The notes beneath the pieces are model-generated. The model made no database searches, was not told the origin of the DNA, and saw only the letters and a program-made list of their open reading frames with translations. Made by a program: the position numbers and the translations under genes. From positions 32,362,053 through 32,426,052 of the forward strand of contig OY821775.1 of the NCBI GenBank assembly GCA_963682175.1: a stretch of 64,000 nt of DNA. Direction: 5' to 3'. The DNA is from Triglochin maritima. Its lineage: Eukaryota; Streptophyta; Magnoliopsida; Alismatales; Juncaginaceae. Shown here one piece after another: positions 1-9,952 of this stretch. The number at the start of each line of letters is the position of its first letter. Position 1 is the first letter of the stretch.

Positions 1-236
1 AATAAAGCTAAGATAAAAGACAATCTAAGTGCCTAAGTCACATACATGATGCATGGCCTAAACAAAAAGAATGCCTAATCTTTTGCTTTGAGTTTTAGGG
101 TCCAAGTTGCTTAAAGGAGGTTTGATTATTGATCTGGGAACAAACTATAAGTCAAAACATGCCAAATTAAATCCGAGATCACTACATCAACTATGAAAAC
201 AAACCAAAGAAATACGAGACAAAACCGAGCTTACCA

Positions 237-275
237 GACCGCCAATTGGCGGTCTCAGGCCGCTGATTGGCGGTC
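237..275. repeat. Paired 18-bp palindromes in retroelement leader
   Basis: GACCGCCAATTGGCGGTC (237-254) is a perfect palindrome, followed after 3 bases by a diverged second copy (258-275). The pair lies about 135-190 bases downstream of the primer site on the minus strand. Equivalent pairs occur in the leader at about 8,978-9,020 and in U3 of the LTRs. Confidence 0.85.
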
Positions 276-409
276 TTAAATGCTCAGATTCACTCAAAAC
301 TTCTCCAGGCTTTCCTCCTGATGAATCCAAGTCTCCTGAAACAAGGAAAAACTAAACAACACAAATTAAATCCACTCGAATCGTCCAAACAAGAGTCATG
401 ACTGGCACC

Positions 410-427
410 TCCCCGGCAACGGCGCCA
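410..427 (-). other. Primer-binding site, tRNA-Asp type
   Basis: On the minus strand these 18 bases read TGGCGCCGTTGCCGGGGA, complementary to the 3' end of plant tRNA-Asp, the primer used by Athila-type elements. It lies 6 bases beyond the LTR end at 434. Confidence 0.9.
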
Positions 428-433
428 AAAACT

Positions 434-1922
434 TGTTGAACGTTTTATTTTAAACCGCAAGTGCACGGCCGCGATGAAGCGGTGGCAAGTACGGGTCGTC
501 CTCAGGGAGGTGAGTAGTCTCTTGCTTGTACGAAATCAAGTGGCAAAAGTTTAAATTTTAATCCCCTTGTTGATGTTTATCCTTTGATTATCATTTATTT
601 AAAAGTTTAAATTTTCCGCTGTTTTCGGGGATGTTACATTTAGACACTTCCTATGCTTGATAAACATCACCTTCATGTGCTTAAAGAATGTATTCTACAC
701 CCACCTCTTTGCTTGTGTGCACTCACTCCACCCCTTAGGGGTTTTCCATTCCTGAAATTCCAGCATTCTTGTTTTGTTCTTAGCTTAGTTCTTATTTCAT
801 CGTTTGTTTGCTTCTTTCACATTTCATACTTCTTAGAGTAGTGTAGTGTAGAATAGCATAAACATCTTTCTCCCCCTATTTTTGCCACTTGATTTCGTAC
901 AAGCAAGAGACTACTCACCTCCCTGAGGACGACCCGTACTTGCCACCGCTTCATCGCGGCCGTGCAATTGTGGTTTAAAATAAAACGTTCAACAGTGGCA
1001 AAACACATCTAGTGAAGTATTCTATTTTAACGAGCAAGCATACATTCATATTAATCAACACATTTCAAAATAAAACATTCTTCCATTCTTAATTGCGTGT
1101 ATAAGTATCATATCCACCCCCAAAGGGGAGTGGTTTTACTTACTAAACATTATACTAACTATTGCACTAAGATAAGAAAACATATTAACTAAGCTAGATT
1201 TAATAAAAGACAATTAAGCTAAGCATGCAAGAACTATAAAGAAGCACAAAACAAAGAAAACTTTATTGATTTCAGACTCACAATACCAGTAGCATCTCCC
1301 CACTTGAATTTCTTGCTTCAAGGCTTTCACTTCAAGTAGAGAGAATGGCCACTAAGCATGGAGTGATTACAATAGAAGGTGAAGAGTTCTATTTATAGCC
1401 ATAGAAAAAGATAATCCGGGACAATCCCCTGGTATGAGACTAAATATATACCAGAAATAGACTAAATACACTTTAATACACGCCCCACAGAAATCTTAGC
1501 AGATCCGGAGGAACTCGGACCGCAAATCAGCGGTCCCAGACCGCTAATTGGCCGTCTATAGGGTTTGGATCGCGTTGGGCTTTCTTCTGGGCTTTTCCGG
1601 ATGTCTTTGTTTATCTTTGATGCATCTACTTCGCTTGGTGGAGCTCCGACCCGAATAGAATTGCCAAAATAACCCCGTGATGGTGTGGAGTTTCTTGTTT
1701 GCTCATTGGTCCTTCGATCTTACATTCAGGTCTTTCGATCTTGCATCTTAGTCCTCGAGTCTCTCAACTCAGTCTTTTTTCCTTCTTTTAGGTCCTTTTA
1801 TGCCTCTTCTCTTCAAACCTATTTATTTTTGAACTTCAAACATAAAACGCGTTACATAGCATTGTTTAGGTGAAAGATAATAGATATAAGATACAAATGT
1901 AAGCAAGAAATGATGTCAATCA
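434..1922 (-). repeat. LTR with an internal inversion
   Basis: Minus-strand LTR of the TGATTGACATC family: it starts at 1,922 and ends TTCAACA at 434. The end at 1,922 abuts a purine tract (1,923-1,938) and the end at 434 is followed by a primer site, so both LTR borders are supported. It carries the U3 palindrome pair near 1,519-1,557 and a TATAAATAG-like box near 1,390-1,397 (minus strand). The part at about 640-994 runs in the opposite orientation to the rest. Confidence 0.85.
640..994 (+). repeat. Inverted LTR 3' end inside the LTR at 434-1,922
   Basis: This piece matches the 3' end of the same LTR family in plus orientation and ends with the LTR terminus at 994. Its last ~115 bp (880-994) form a near-perfect inverted repeat with 434-548. 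Bases 549-640 are foreign to the LTR and end in a stretch (near 611-641) resembling the LTR end also seen at 35,635-35,672. After 995 the minus-orientation LTR resumes. Confidence 0.8.
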
Positions 1923-3484
1923 AATACCCCCACAATCAAAAACAAAGAAAGGGAAAAGCATACGTAAAACAAGAAATCCTATATCACTTTCGTAGGAATC
2001 ACGGTTGCAGTTAGCACGTGCAACAAGCCGTTAAACCTCCTTGTCGCCAAGGAGGAGGAGTGTTGTCTCCTGAGGGTTTTCAACAGATACACCCACAAAA
2101 TCCGAACAAAGATGCATTATTGAACCTAGCTTCACGACTCAATGGATCATTTTTGTCGATCATTGCACGCGGTAATCCTACGGGCCGACTCTATATATGT
2201 AATCAATCCAGACACCTAGCCTAGTGAATCATTCGTGCAAGTTAATTAAGGACTTAAGTGCAAGACATGGACAACCTCAACATCCTCAAGTGATACAAAG
2301 TGTAAGGTCCATTAAGGTTCTTATTTGCATTACCATTTTTTTTCATTAACTTTTTTTCTCATTTTTTTTCTTACTAGTTGGAGTGTCATTCTCCCAGGGT
2401 CAGGTTTCGTGCATCATTGCCTATGAGGACTTAAAATATCACGTACACCTCTCCCCAAATCTCCACATAGGGCAGTCCTTACCACCCGTGTAATGGGAGT
2501 TTGGTCGATGCATCCCAAGTCAGATGACTCGAAAGCACCAGGCACAAAGTCCCCTCAGACCTAATTTCCCGAGGGATAGGAGTCGTGCGAGAAGAGAGAA
2601 CACCTACTTACTTATTTCTTATCTACACATGAACCAAAACCCCTACACTTAATGCCTCACAACAAGATTTAAAGGGTCCTTGACTACAACAAACATTCAT
2701 ATATTAACAGACACGAATTATTAACTCATTAGGTTCAAGGTGGACTTCTTTAATTGTTTGAGTACTGAAACCCTATGATTATTCACCCCTCGAGGGAAAA
2801 TCGGGGTGCATCCTAACGACTCGATAAGACCTACAACCGGTATACAAGATATCCTAATGCATCATCACGTTCAAGATAATTTTGGGAGCTTCTTTTTACT
2901 TTGCCTCTCAACGGTTTTGCACATGCTAAACACATGCAAAACCCACAAAATATTTTCTTTCGCAAATACATGAAGATTTTGGAAGAAATGTGAAAATTTT
3001 AAAGCACTAGGCAAGCAAAAGAAGACAAGTCACCCAAGGATCACGGTAAGCAGATATATCGATATTAAATGCAACACACTAACATGACCCTATCAATACA
3101 CAAAAGAAAAACAAAATCAAAGGAAAAAGACTCGACTATGTACACACGTAAAACACCCCCCACACCTACTTCATGCATTATCCGCAATGATGTGAGCATA
3201 GATACTACAAGGATTTATGCATGAGAAAGAAAAGATCCCACCAATGTGAAGCATAAGGAAAGTTTCATGGTCATGTTGATGGACATAACCCCGAATTCCC
3301 AAAAACCTGTGAGATACTAAAGAAGGGAGACAAATACGTCAAACAAATGTGGCCCAAATACATAAGGGTTGGGGCCCACGACAATCAATGTCGCTTCATG
3401 GTGTATTTTATTGTACTTTTGTTTTTTGTTTTTTTCTCTTAACAAAATATATACATCAACAAAGATATTCTCATAATCATTTGG
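1923..3484 (-). mobile_element. 3' non-coding region of the Athila-related element
   Basis: About 1.56 kb without a credible gene, collinear in reverse complement with 11,464-13,107. Recognisable landmarks on the minus strand are a purine motif at about 3,150-3,190, a conserved hairpin block around 2,440-2,600, a hairpin at 2,001-2,031, and the polypurine tract at 1,923-1,938 next to the LTR. Confidence 0.8.
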
Positions 3485-3913
3485 TCAAGGAACATCAAAT
3501 GAGAACATCGAGTCATGCGGACCAGAGATTTTCCAAAATGGGCCCACTTCAATGGTACTTTGAGGCGTCATGAGGGGTGAAAGGTCAAAGCTGAATGACT
3601 CGAACCCCTCATGATATTGGTTGGGTTTAGGCAACATGAATGAGTGGAGTTGTGTTGCCTCACTAGGGTTTAGTTGCTCTTCAAACAAAGCCCTCCAACC
3701 AATAGGTGGGTGCATCAGAATGAGTTCCTCAGGCTCATTCGAAGGATGTGAAACACTAGTTTCACTAAGAATGGGGCTTCTCCCCAAGTCATCCAACAAA
3801 GACCACCCAACCTCCTTTATATTATCATGCATAAGCTCGGTCGTAGGTGGGTCCTTGTTGGAGTCAATATGAAACTCAAAAGGCTCAATAGCCCTGGGAC
3901 ACGGGGTGTCGAC
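3485..3913 (-). pseudogene. Gag-like protein, C-terminal module (partial)
   Basis: An uninterrupted minus-strand frame runs from the LTR junction near 3,913 to a stop at 3,485. Its last ~115 residues contain HPPIGWRALFEEQLN, FESFSFDLSPL and the terminal MFSFDVP. The same skeleton (PxGWR, FxxFxFD, FxFxV then stop) occurs in the frames ending at 11,463 and 15,537, so it is a conserved domain of this retroelement family and not a chance frame. The 5' part of the gene is missing because the LTR at 3,916 abuts it directly, with no primer site or leader between. I do not recognise the module; it is not protease, reverse transcriptase or integrase. This is the cleanest copy of the module in the window. 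Confidence 0.7.
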
Positions 3914-3915
3914 AC

Positions 3916-5330
3916 TATTGAACGTTTTAATTTAAACCGCAAGTGCACGGCCGCGATGAAGCGGTGGAAAGTACGGGTCGTCCTCAGGGAGGTGAGCAGC
4001 CTCTTGTTTGCACGAAATCAAGTGGCGAAAATAATGGAGAAGAGAGTTGGTTACGCTACTCTACACTAAACTACGCTAAGAAGTACGAAATGCGAAACAA
4101 AGAAATAAACGATCAAATAAAAACTAAGCTAAGAACAAAATAGAAGTGCTGGAATTTCAGGAATGGAAAACCCCTAAGTGGTGGAGTGAGTGCACACAAG
4201 GAAAGAGGTGGGTGTAGAATACATTCTTTAAGCACATGAAGGTGGTGTTTATCAAGCATAGGAAGTGTCTAAATGTTATGGCAAAACCTATCAATCTATT
4301 CACCAACTTGGTTGATTAACATTTACATATGCAAGTTGTTTATTTCAGAACCTAAACAAGCATGAGAGGTGTCTAATCATTTTGGCAAAACTCATCAAGT
4401 TATAAATTCTATCCTAAACAAGCAAGCATACATTCATGTTTAATCAACACATTGAAATGAAAGCATTCATCCCATTCTCTAATGCATGTATGTACATCTA
4501 CTCCACCCCCCAAAGGGGATGGAACTACTCACTAAACATTACACTAATTATTAAACTATGGAAAGAAAGCATATTAAAACTAAGCTAGAATTAAAAGACG
4601 ATTAAACTAAAACATGCACAAACAATAAAAGGAGCATAAAACAAACAATGAAAGAAACACAAAACTTTATTGATAAAATGACTCACATTAAAAGTAGCAT
4701 CCTCCTACTTTAGTGTGTGCTTCAAGGCCTCACTTCTAGTAGGAAGAATAGCCACTTAAAATATGGAGTGATTACAAAAGGAGGTGAAGAATTCTATTTA
4801 TAGGCATGGAAAAAGCTAATCCGGGACAATCCCCCGATGTGGGACTAAACAGATACCACACATAGCCTAAACATCCTCTAATACATGTGTTGGAGAAATT
4901 TGAGCGCATTTGGGCCACAAGTGACCGCCAATTAGCGGTCTTGGACCGCTAATTCGTGGTCTACAGTGTCCGGATCGCTCTGGAATTTCTTGTGGGCTTT
5001 TCTGGAAGGCTTTGTTGGTATTTGATGCATCTAGTTTGCGTGTTGGAGCTCCGACCCGAATAGAATTGCCAAAATACTCCCCATGATGGTGAGGAGTATT
5101 CTGTTTTGCTCTTAGGTCCTTCTGTCTTGCAATCAGGTCCTTCTTCCTTGCATCTTGGTCCCCAGATCTCACAATTCAGTCCTTTTTCCCAGCTTTTGGG
5201 TCCTTTTATGCTTCATCTCTTCAAACCTAATTATTCCTGAAAACTAAACATTAAACTCGTAACATAGCATTGTTTAGGTGAAAGATAATGGATATAAGAT
5301 ACAAATATGAGCATGAAATGATGTCAATCA
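3916..5330 (-). repeat. Second minus-strand LTR, same family
   Basis: It begins (minus strand) at 5,330 with TGATTGACATC and ends at 3,916, where the expected CA has become TA. It lacks the inversion seen in the LTR at 434. There is no primer site below it and no purine tract above it, so it may be a solo LTR. The flanking 5-mers GACAC (3,911-3,915) and GCCAC (5,331-5,335) match in four of five bases. Confidence 0.8.
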
Positions 5331-5860
5331 GCCACAAATCTTAAGACACCTCCCATGCTTGTTTAGTTTCTGAAATGACCAGCTTGTGTTTATGATTGTT
5401 AAATAGGTTAGTGATTGAATTGATGGGTTTTCCCATGATAAGTAGACACCTCCTATACATGAAAACACTACCTCCACTTGTGCCCATTAGAATGCATTCT
5501 TACCTTCTTATTGTATATGTGTAATCAGTCCACCCCCTAGGGGCTTTCTCTTCCTCATTCCAGCTTAGTGTTAAGTTCCTTTTGTTTTGTCGAAGTAATC
5601 ATTAGTCTCTTTCCTTGCATTTTCTTATTAGTAGCTTAAGCATAAACAAAATTATTTCCCCTTTTGTTGCCACTTGATTTTTGAAAAACCAGAGAGTTCT
5701 CTCCTCCCCGTGGATCAACCCGTATTTTCCATGTCTTCACCGACGTCATGCACTTGCGGTAGTTTAAACGATTAAACACACCTCCTTGTGGATCGACCTG
5801 TACTTGCCCTATTTTCATCGACGACCGTGTACTTGCAGTTAAACTTAAAATTTCAGATCA
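5331..5860 (+). repeat. 3' part of a plus-strand LTR, 5' truncated
   Basis: Matches the 3' half of the LTR at 22,300-23,666 in plus orientation and ends CA at 5,860, six bases before a degenerate primer site. Its 5' half is absent: it joins head to head with the start of the minus-strand LTR at 5,330. Confidence 0.75.
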
Positions 5861-5866
5861 AATTTT

Positions 5867-5884
5867 TGGCACAGTTGCGGGGGA
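5867..5884 (+). other. Degenerate tRNA-Asp primer-binding site
   Basis: Resembles TGGCGCCGTTGCCGGGGA with three substitutions, at the expected distance from the LTR end, and is followed by the same GTGCTxTGTCCAGAC context as the intact site at 8,830. Confidence 0.75.
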
Positions 5885-6987
5885 GGTGCTTTGTCCAGAC
5901 TCTGGTTTGGACGATTCGAGTGGCTTTAATCTTTTGTTTATAGTTTTTGTTTGTTTCAGGGACATCTAAGGATCAATGGGAGGCACGAGGAGAAATTTAG
6001 AGAAGAAAGCAGCCATTTGGACATCCAATCAGCGTCCTGGTGAGCTTCTTTTGCTCCAACATTTCTTGTGGTTGTTTATAATTGCAATATAGTGGTATGG
6101 AGGTTCCATTTGGCATGTTATGCCTTGTAGTTTACTCCCATATCAATAATCAATCCTCCGTTTAATCAACTTAGACCTTAAAACGCAAAGCAAAAGATTA
6201 GACTGATTGCCATCTAGGTTATGCATCATTTGTAGACCTTGTACGCACTCGTCTTTTCTTTTCTTTACATTCTTGTTGTTGATTGCTGGCGTGAGGTACG
6301 TACATCCATTCTCTCATTTATACATGGTTTAAGCATGCATTAGTAAGTAATGTGCATCAGAACAAGTGTGAGGTGAACTTTTGATTGGAGAGTTGAATGT
6401 TAAATTAAGATTCCAAATGCTACTAAGGGGGTTGTCCCATACAAGATAAGATGGGGGATTTCATCACCCTTTCCTTAGCCCCAAAAATCACTCCTAATCA
6501 AAAGCCTTAATCTAAAAGCAAGTAGACATTGACCCCTAAGGATCTCGGGCGCATTAGAAGAGTGATCCGGTCACGACCGTCATAGCTTGATCGGCATTGC
6601 CCACTTTCTCGATAGTAGGAGAGATGAGATCTCTGGCTCTTGCCTCACTTGCTGGGCTTTGTGATCTTCGTCATAGGGAGGTGAGGTGTGTTGAGGCCGT
6701 GTGACCTCGTAGTTAGACGTCGTCTAGCTGTAAGGACCTATAGCGACCTTAGGTTGCTTGAACCGTGTTTGCTAGATTAGGTTTCTACCTCTGCCCACTA
6801 CCCACACTAGCTCTAGGGATTCCTCCCTTCTCATCTGAGTCTTCTCCTCCTCTATATTCTACGAGTAGTCTCCACCTCTGATTACACCCTCTGTTGTGTG
6901 TGGTTTTAGAGTCGAGTCGAGTGTTTTATGTGAGGTTGGGATCATTCTGGTGAGAGCGCTCGACTTAAGAGAGTGCATTTTTCTGAG
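5885..6987 (+). mobile_element. Retroelement leader region
   Basis: Non-coding leader collinear with 8,848-9,952. It contains the conserved sequence around GTGAG-GTACGT (GT at 6,296), a segment describing a GC-rich mid-leader near 6,430-6,760, and a pyrimidine-rich stretch just before the gag start. The paired palindromes are decayed near 6,010-6,040. No gene seen. Confidence 0.7.
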
Positions 6988-7283
6988 ATGGACGGACTAG
7001 GTATTTTCCCATCTCCCCCTCGAGCATGAGGCTGAGTCGTCTCGTGGCGATAGGGGAGATCGGGTTCCATACATGGATTACCTCGGTCCTCTCCCACCAC
7101 CACATATACCTCCTTCTCCTCCGACGCAGGAGGAAGAGGGATTCGGTCAGGCTCGAGTTCATTGTGTACCACCATCTTTAGCTTGATAGGATAAATAGAT
7201 AACTCTATGAGAGTAGACCCATCCTGTTCAGGCCACGCAACCTTCTTACATAGTTCTCTCGACGGCTAGTGGGAACAACTATG
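6988..7283 (+). pseudogene. Gag N-terminal remnant, frameshifted
   Basis: The start ATG (6,988) sits in the same GAGATGGACGG context as the start at 9,953, but the frame hits a stop after 13 codons. Another frame then reads a proline-rich stretch (PLPPPHIPPSPP) and, near the end, QATQPSYIVLSTASGNNYE. That resembles the gag N-terminus of the element at 50,690-58,447 (MATQPSCIVMPTIPGRDFEL). It breaks off where the LTR at 7,284 starts. It is a decayed gag; the capsid region that should follow is not found on either side of the inserted element. Confidence 0.55.
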
Positions 7284-7650
7284 AATTGACATCATTTCAT
7301 GCTTATATTGGTACCTTATATCCATTATGTTACACCTAAGCAATGTTACGTGACGAGTTTTATGTTTAGTTTTCAGGAATAAAGAGGTTTGAAGAGAAGA
7401 GCCATGAAAGGACCCAAAAGCAGGAAAAAGGACTTAATTGTGAGACCTGAGGACCAAGATGCAATGGAGAAGGACCTGATCGTAAGACCGAAGGACCTAA
7501 GAGCAAAACAGGAAACTCCACACCATCATGAGGAGTATTTTGGCAATTCGATTCGGGTCGGAGCTCCAATAAACAAAGTAGATGCATCAAAGACCAACAA
7601 AGACCACCAGGAAAGCCCACAACCAAAACCAACTTGATCTGGATCATATA

Positions 7651-7689
7651 GACCGCCAATTGGCGGTCTTGGACCGCTAATTGACGGTC
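7651..7689. repeat. U3 palindrome pair
   Basis: The perfect palindrome GACCGCCAATTGGCGGTC at 7,651-7,668 is followed by a one-mismatch-pair copy at 7,672-7,689, about 120-160 bp upstream of the TATA box. The same pair is at 13,476-13,514 in the 3' LTR and, diverged, in the LTRs near 1,519, 4,922, 22,668 and 62,318. Confidence 0.85.
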
Positions 7690-7809
7690 CATATGTCTCC
7701 AGATCCGCTAAGATTTGTGCTGGGCTTGTATTAGTGTATTCTTAGTCTATTTTTAGTATTGGTTTAGTCCCACATCGGGGGATTATCCCGGATTAGCTTT
7801 TTCCATGCT

Positions 7810-7818
7810 TATAAATAG
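7810..7818 (+). promoter_or_regulatory. LTR TATA box
   Basis: TATAAATAG in the LTR, followed by AACTCTTCACC. It is repeated at 13,635-13,643 and matched in the other LTRs of this family, always downstream of the palindrome pair and a conserved CCCACATCGGGG stretch. It is the likely retroelement promoter core. Confidence 0.7.
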
Positions 7819-8829
7819 AACTCTTCACCTTCCATTGTAATTACCCATTGTTTGGTGGCATTCTCTCTACTAAGGAGTGAGCCTTGAAGCAATAACTCAA
7901 GGTGGAGAAGAATGTTACCTTCAATGTGAGTCATTGTTAATAAAAGTTTATTTGTTTCTTTTAATCTTGTCTTGTTATGTTGCTTGTTTTGTGTGGGTTG
8001 CTTTACTTTGTTTAATTTCTTGTTTAGTAATTTTAGTATATTAGTTAAATGTTTTCTTTACTTAGTCTAATCAGTAGTGTAATGAGTAGTGAGTAGTTCC
8101 ATCCCCATTTGGGGGTGGAGAAATATGTGATATAATTATGTAGTGTATTAAGTGTGTGTTATTTTTATCCCTTGAGCTTTATATGATTTCCATAACCATC
8201 TAATGGGTCTCCACTCTTATCTTTGATATGCTAATGCTCTTGAATGAATCTTAGCTTATGCTTTGATTAGTGGACCTATTTTATGGGGAATGATAAGGTT
8301 AGGATATGGATGAAGTTAATGTTGGAAACACAATTTGTAGTGTATGTGCTCTTGTTGCCTTTACCTTAGCTAATGTCTTGTATGTTTTAATGATGTAGTG
8401 AAATCTTAATTCATGTAGAGGCATAGTAGGGTATAGTCTTTATACTTGAGTTCATGTAGCTTCATTCCAATTATTGTCTTGTATGTTTTAATGATGTAGT
8501 CTTATCTTAATTCATGTAGAGGCAAAGTTGGATGTAGTTTTATGATTTCATGCACTACATGTTGTGAGGAGCTTAATGAACACACACACACACTTCTTTA
8601 TGTTCACATTATTTCTCTACCCCCTTTGGGGCTTCGTTTTATTGCTTATCTTCATTTCCTTTTTGCATCTTAGTGTAGTTTAGTGTAACCATCCTTTCCT
8701 CTTTCTTTTACCTCTCACCTTCGAACAAACCAAGTGTCGACACACCTCCCAGTGGACGACCCGTATTTGCCACCGCTTCAACGTGGCCGTGCACTTGCGG
8801 TAGAAATATAAAATGATCAATCAAGTTTT

Positions 8830-8847
8830 TGGCGCCGTTGCCGGGGA
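8830..8847 (+). other. Primer-binding site, tRNA-Asp type
   Basis: Reads TGGCGCCGTTGCCGGGGA, exactly complementary to the plant tRNA-Asp 3' end, six bases after the LTR end. Confidence 0.95.
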
Positions 8848-9952
8848 GGTGCTCTGTCCAGACCTTGGTTTGGACGATTCGAGGGGTTTTTGATTTTTTG
8901 TTTCCAGTTTTGTTTAGTTTCAGGGAACCAGAACATCAAGGGGAGGCTACTGGGAAAGTTTGAGCAACAGAAGCCACAAAGAGACCGCCAATCAGCGGTT
9001 GAAGACCGCCAATTGGCGGCCTGGTAAGGGCTTCCTGCTCTCAAATTTCTTCTGGTGGTTTATTGCTTTACTCTAGTTATCTGGGAGCCCAATTTTGCAT
9101 GTTGTGATCTTTAGTTTGCTCCTAGATTTAATTTCAATCCCCTTTAATCAACTTGGACCATAAAACTCAAAGCAAAAGATTAGACTTCTTGCCATCTAGG
9201 TCATGCACCATTGGTAAACCTTGCATGCATTTGTCTTTTCTTTGCTTTACATTTTGTCATTGATTGCTGGCGTGAGGTACGTGCACCCACAACCCTCATT
9301 CATGCATGTTTCATTCATGCATTAGTTAGTAAGGTGCATCGGGACAAGAGTGAGAGAGCGTTTGATTGGAGCAATTGATTGCTAGATCTAGGATTAAATC
9401 GCTACTAAGGAGGGGCTGTCCCATGAAAGATAAGGTGGGGGATTTCATCACCCTTTCCTTGGCCCCAAAAATCACTCTTAATAAAGCCTTAACTAAAAGC
9501 AAGTAAACATTGGCCCTAGGATTGCGGGCGCACTAGGAGAGTAATCTAGTTGAGACCGTCATGACCTGAACAACGTTGCCTACCTTGTCGATAGTAGGAG
9601 GTACTGGATCTCCGGATCTGGTATCACTTGTTGGGCATTGTGGTCCTCGTTGTAGGGAGGTGAGACGTGTCGAGGCTAGTGACCTCGAAGTTAGGCGTCG
9701 TCTAGCCTAAGGACCCATTGCCTTACATTGTTTGAGTCGTGCTTGCTAGTTAGGCTTCTACATGATCCCATTACCCACGCTAGCTCTAGGATTCTTCCCT
9801 TCTCCTCTGAGTCATCTTCTTCTCACCTTCTTCTACATTATAGTCTCCTCCCCTTTACACTCTCTGGTAGCGTTTTAGGGTCGAGTCGAGCACTTTTTGC
9901 GAGCTTGGCCTCGTGGTGGTGAGAGTGATCGACTCGAGAGTTCTTCGTTGAG
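8848..9952 (+). mobile_element. Leader of the complete element
   Basis: About 1.1 kb of untranslated leader. A palindrome pair lies at about 8,978-9,020 (GACCGCCAATCAGCGGTT then GACCGCCAATTGGCGGCC), 130-175 bases after the primer site. A splice-donor-like GAG-GTACGT (GT at 9,277) and a pyrimidine-rich stretch ending ATTATAG near 9,842 are candidate intron ends. Both are also present in the leader at 5,885-6,987. Short frames here are not supported as genes. Confidence 0.75.

Larger units (their letters stand above)
1..433 (-). mobile_element. Leader of an Athila-related LTR retroelement, cut by window edge
   Basis: Read on the minus strand this is the start of an element interior: primer site at 410-427, then an untranslated leader running off the left edge. 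It matches, in reverse complement, the leader after the primer site at 8,830, including the paired palindromes at 237-275. Because the LTR at 434-1,922 also has an interior on its other side, that LTR is shared by two interiors, a tandem arrangement typical of unequal recombination between LTRs. No coding sequence is seen here. Confidence 0.75.
7284..8823 (+). repeat. 5' LTR of the complete element
   Basis: Ends with ATCAATCA at 8,823, six bases before the primer site. The 5' end is altered (TGAATTGACATC against TGATTGACATC in the 3' LTR). It contains the U3 palindromes at 7,651-7,689, a TATA box at 7,810-7,818 and a (CA)n run at 8,581-8,592. Confidence 0.9.

Noticed and set aside
8830..8847. 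Possible tRNA-Asp gene
   Set aside because: Only the 18 bases complementary to the tRNA 3' end are present, as in the other primer sites; no cloverleaf around them.
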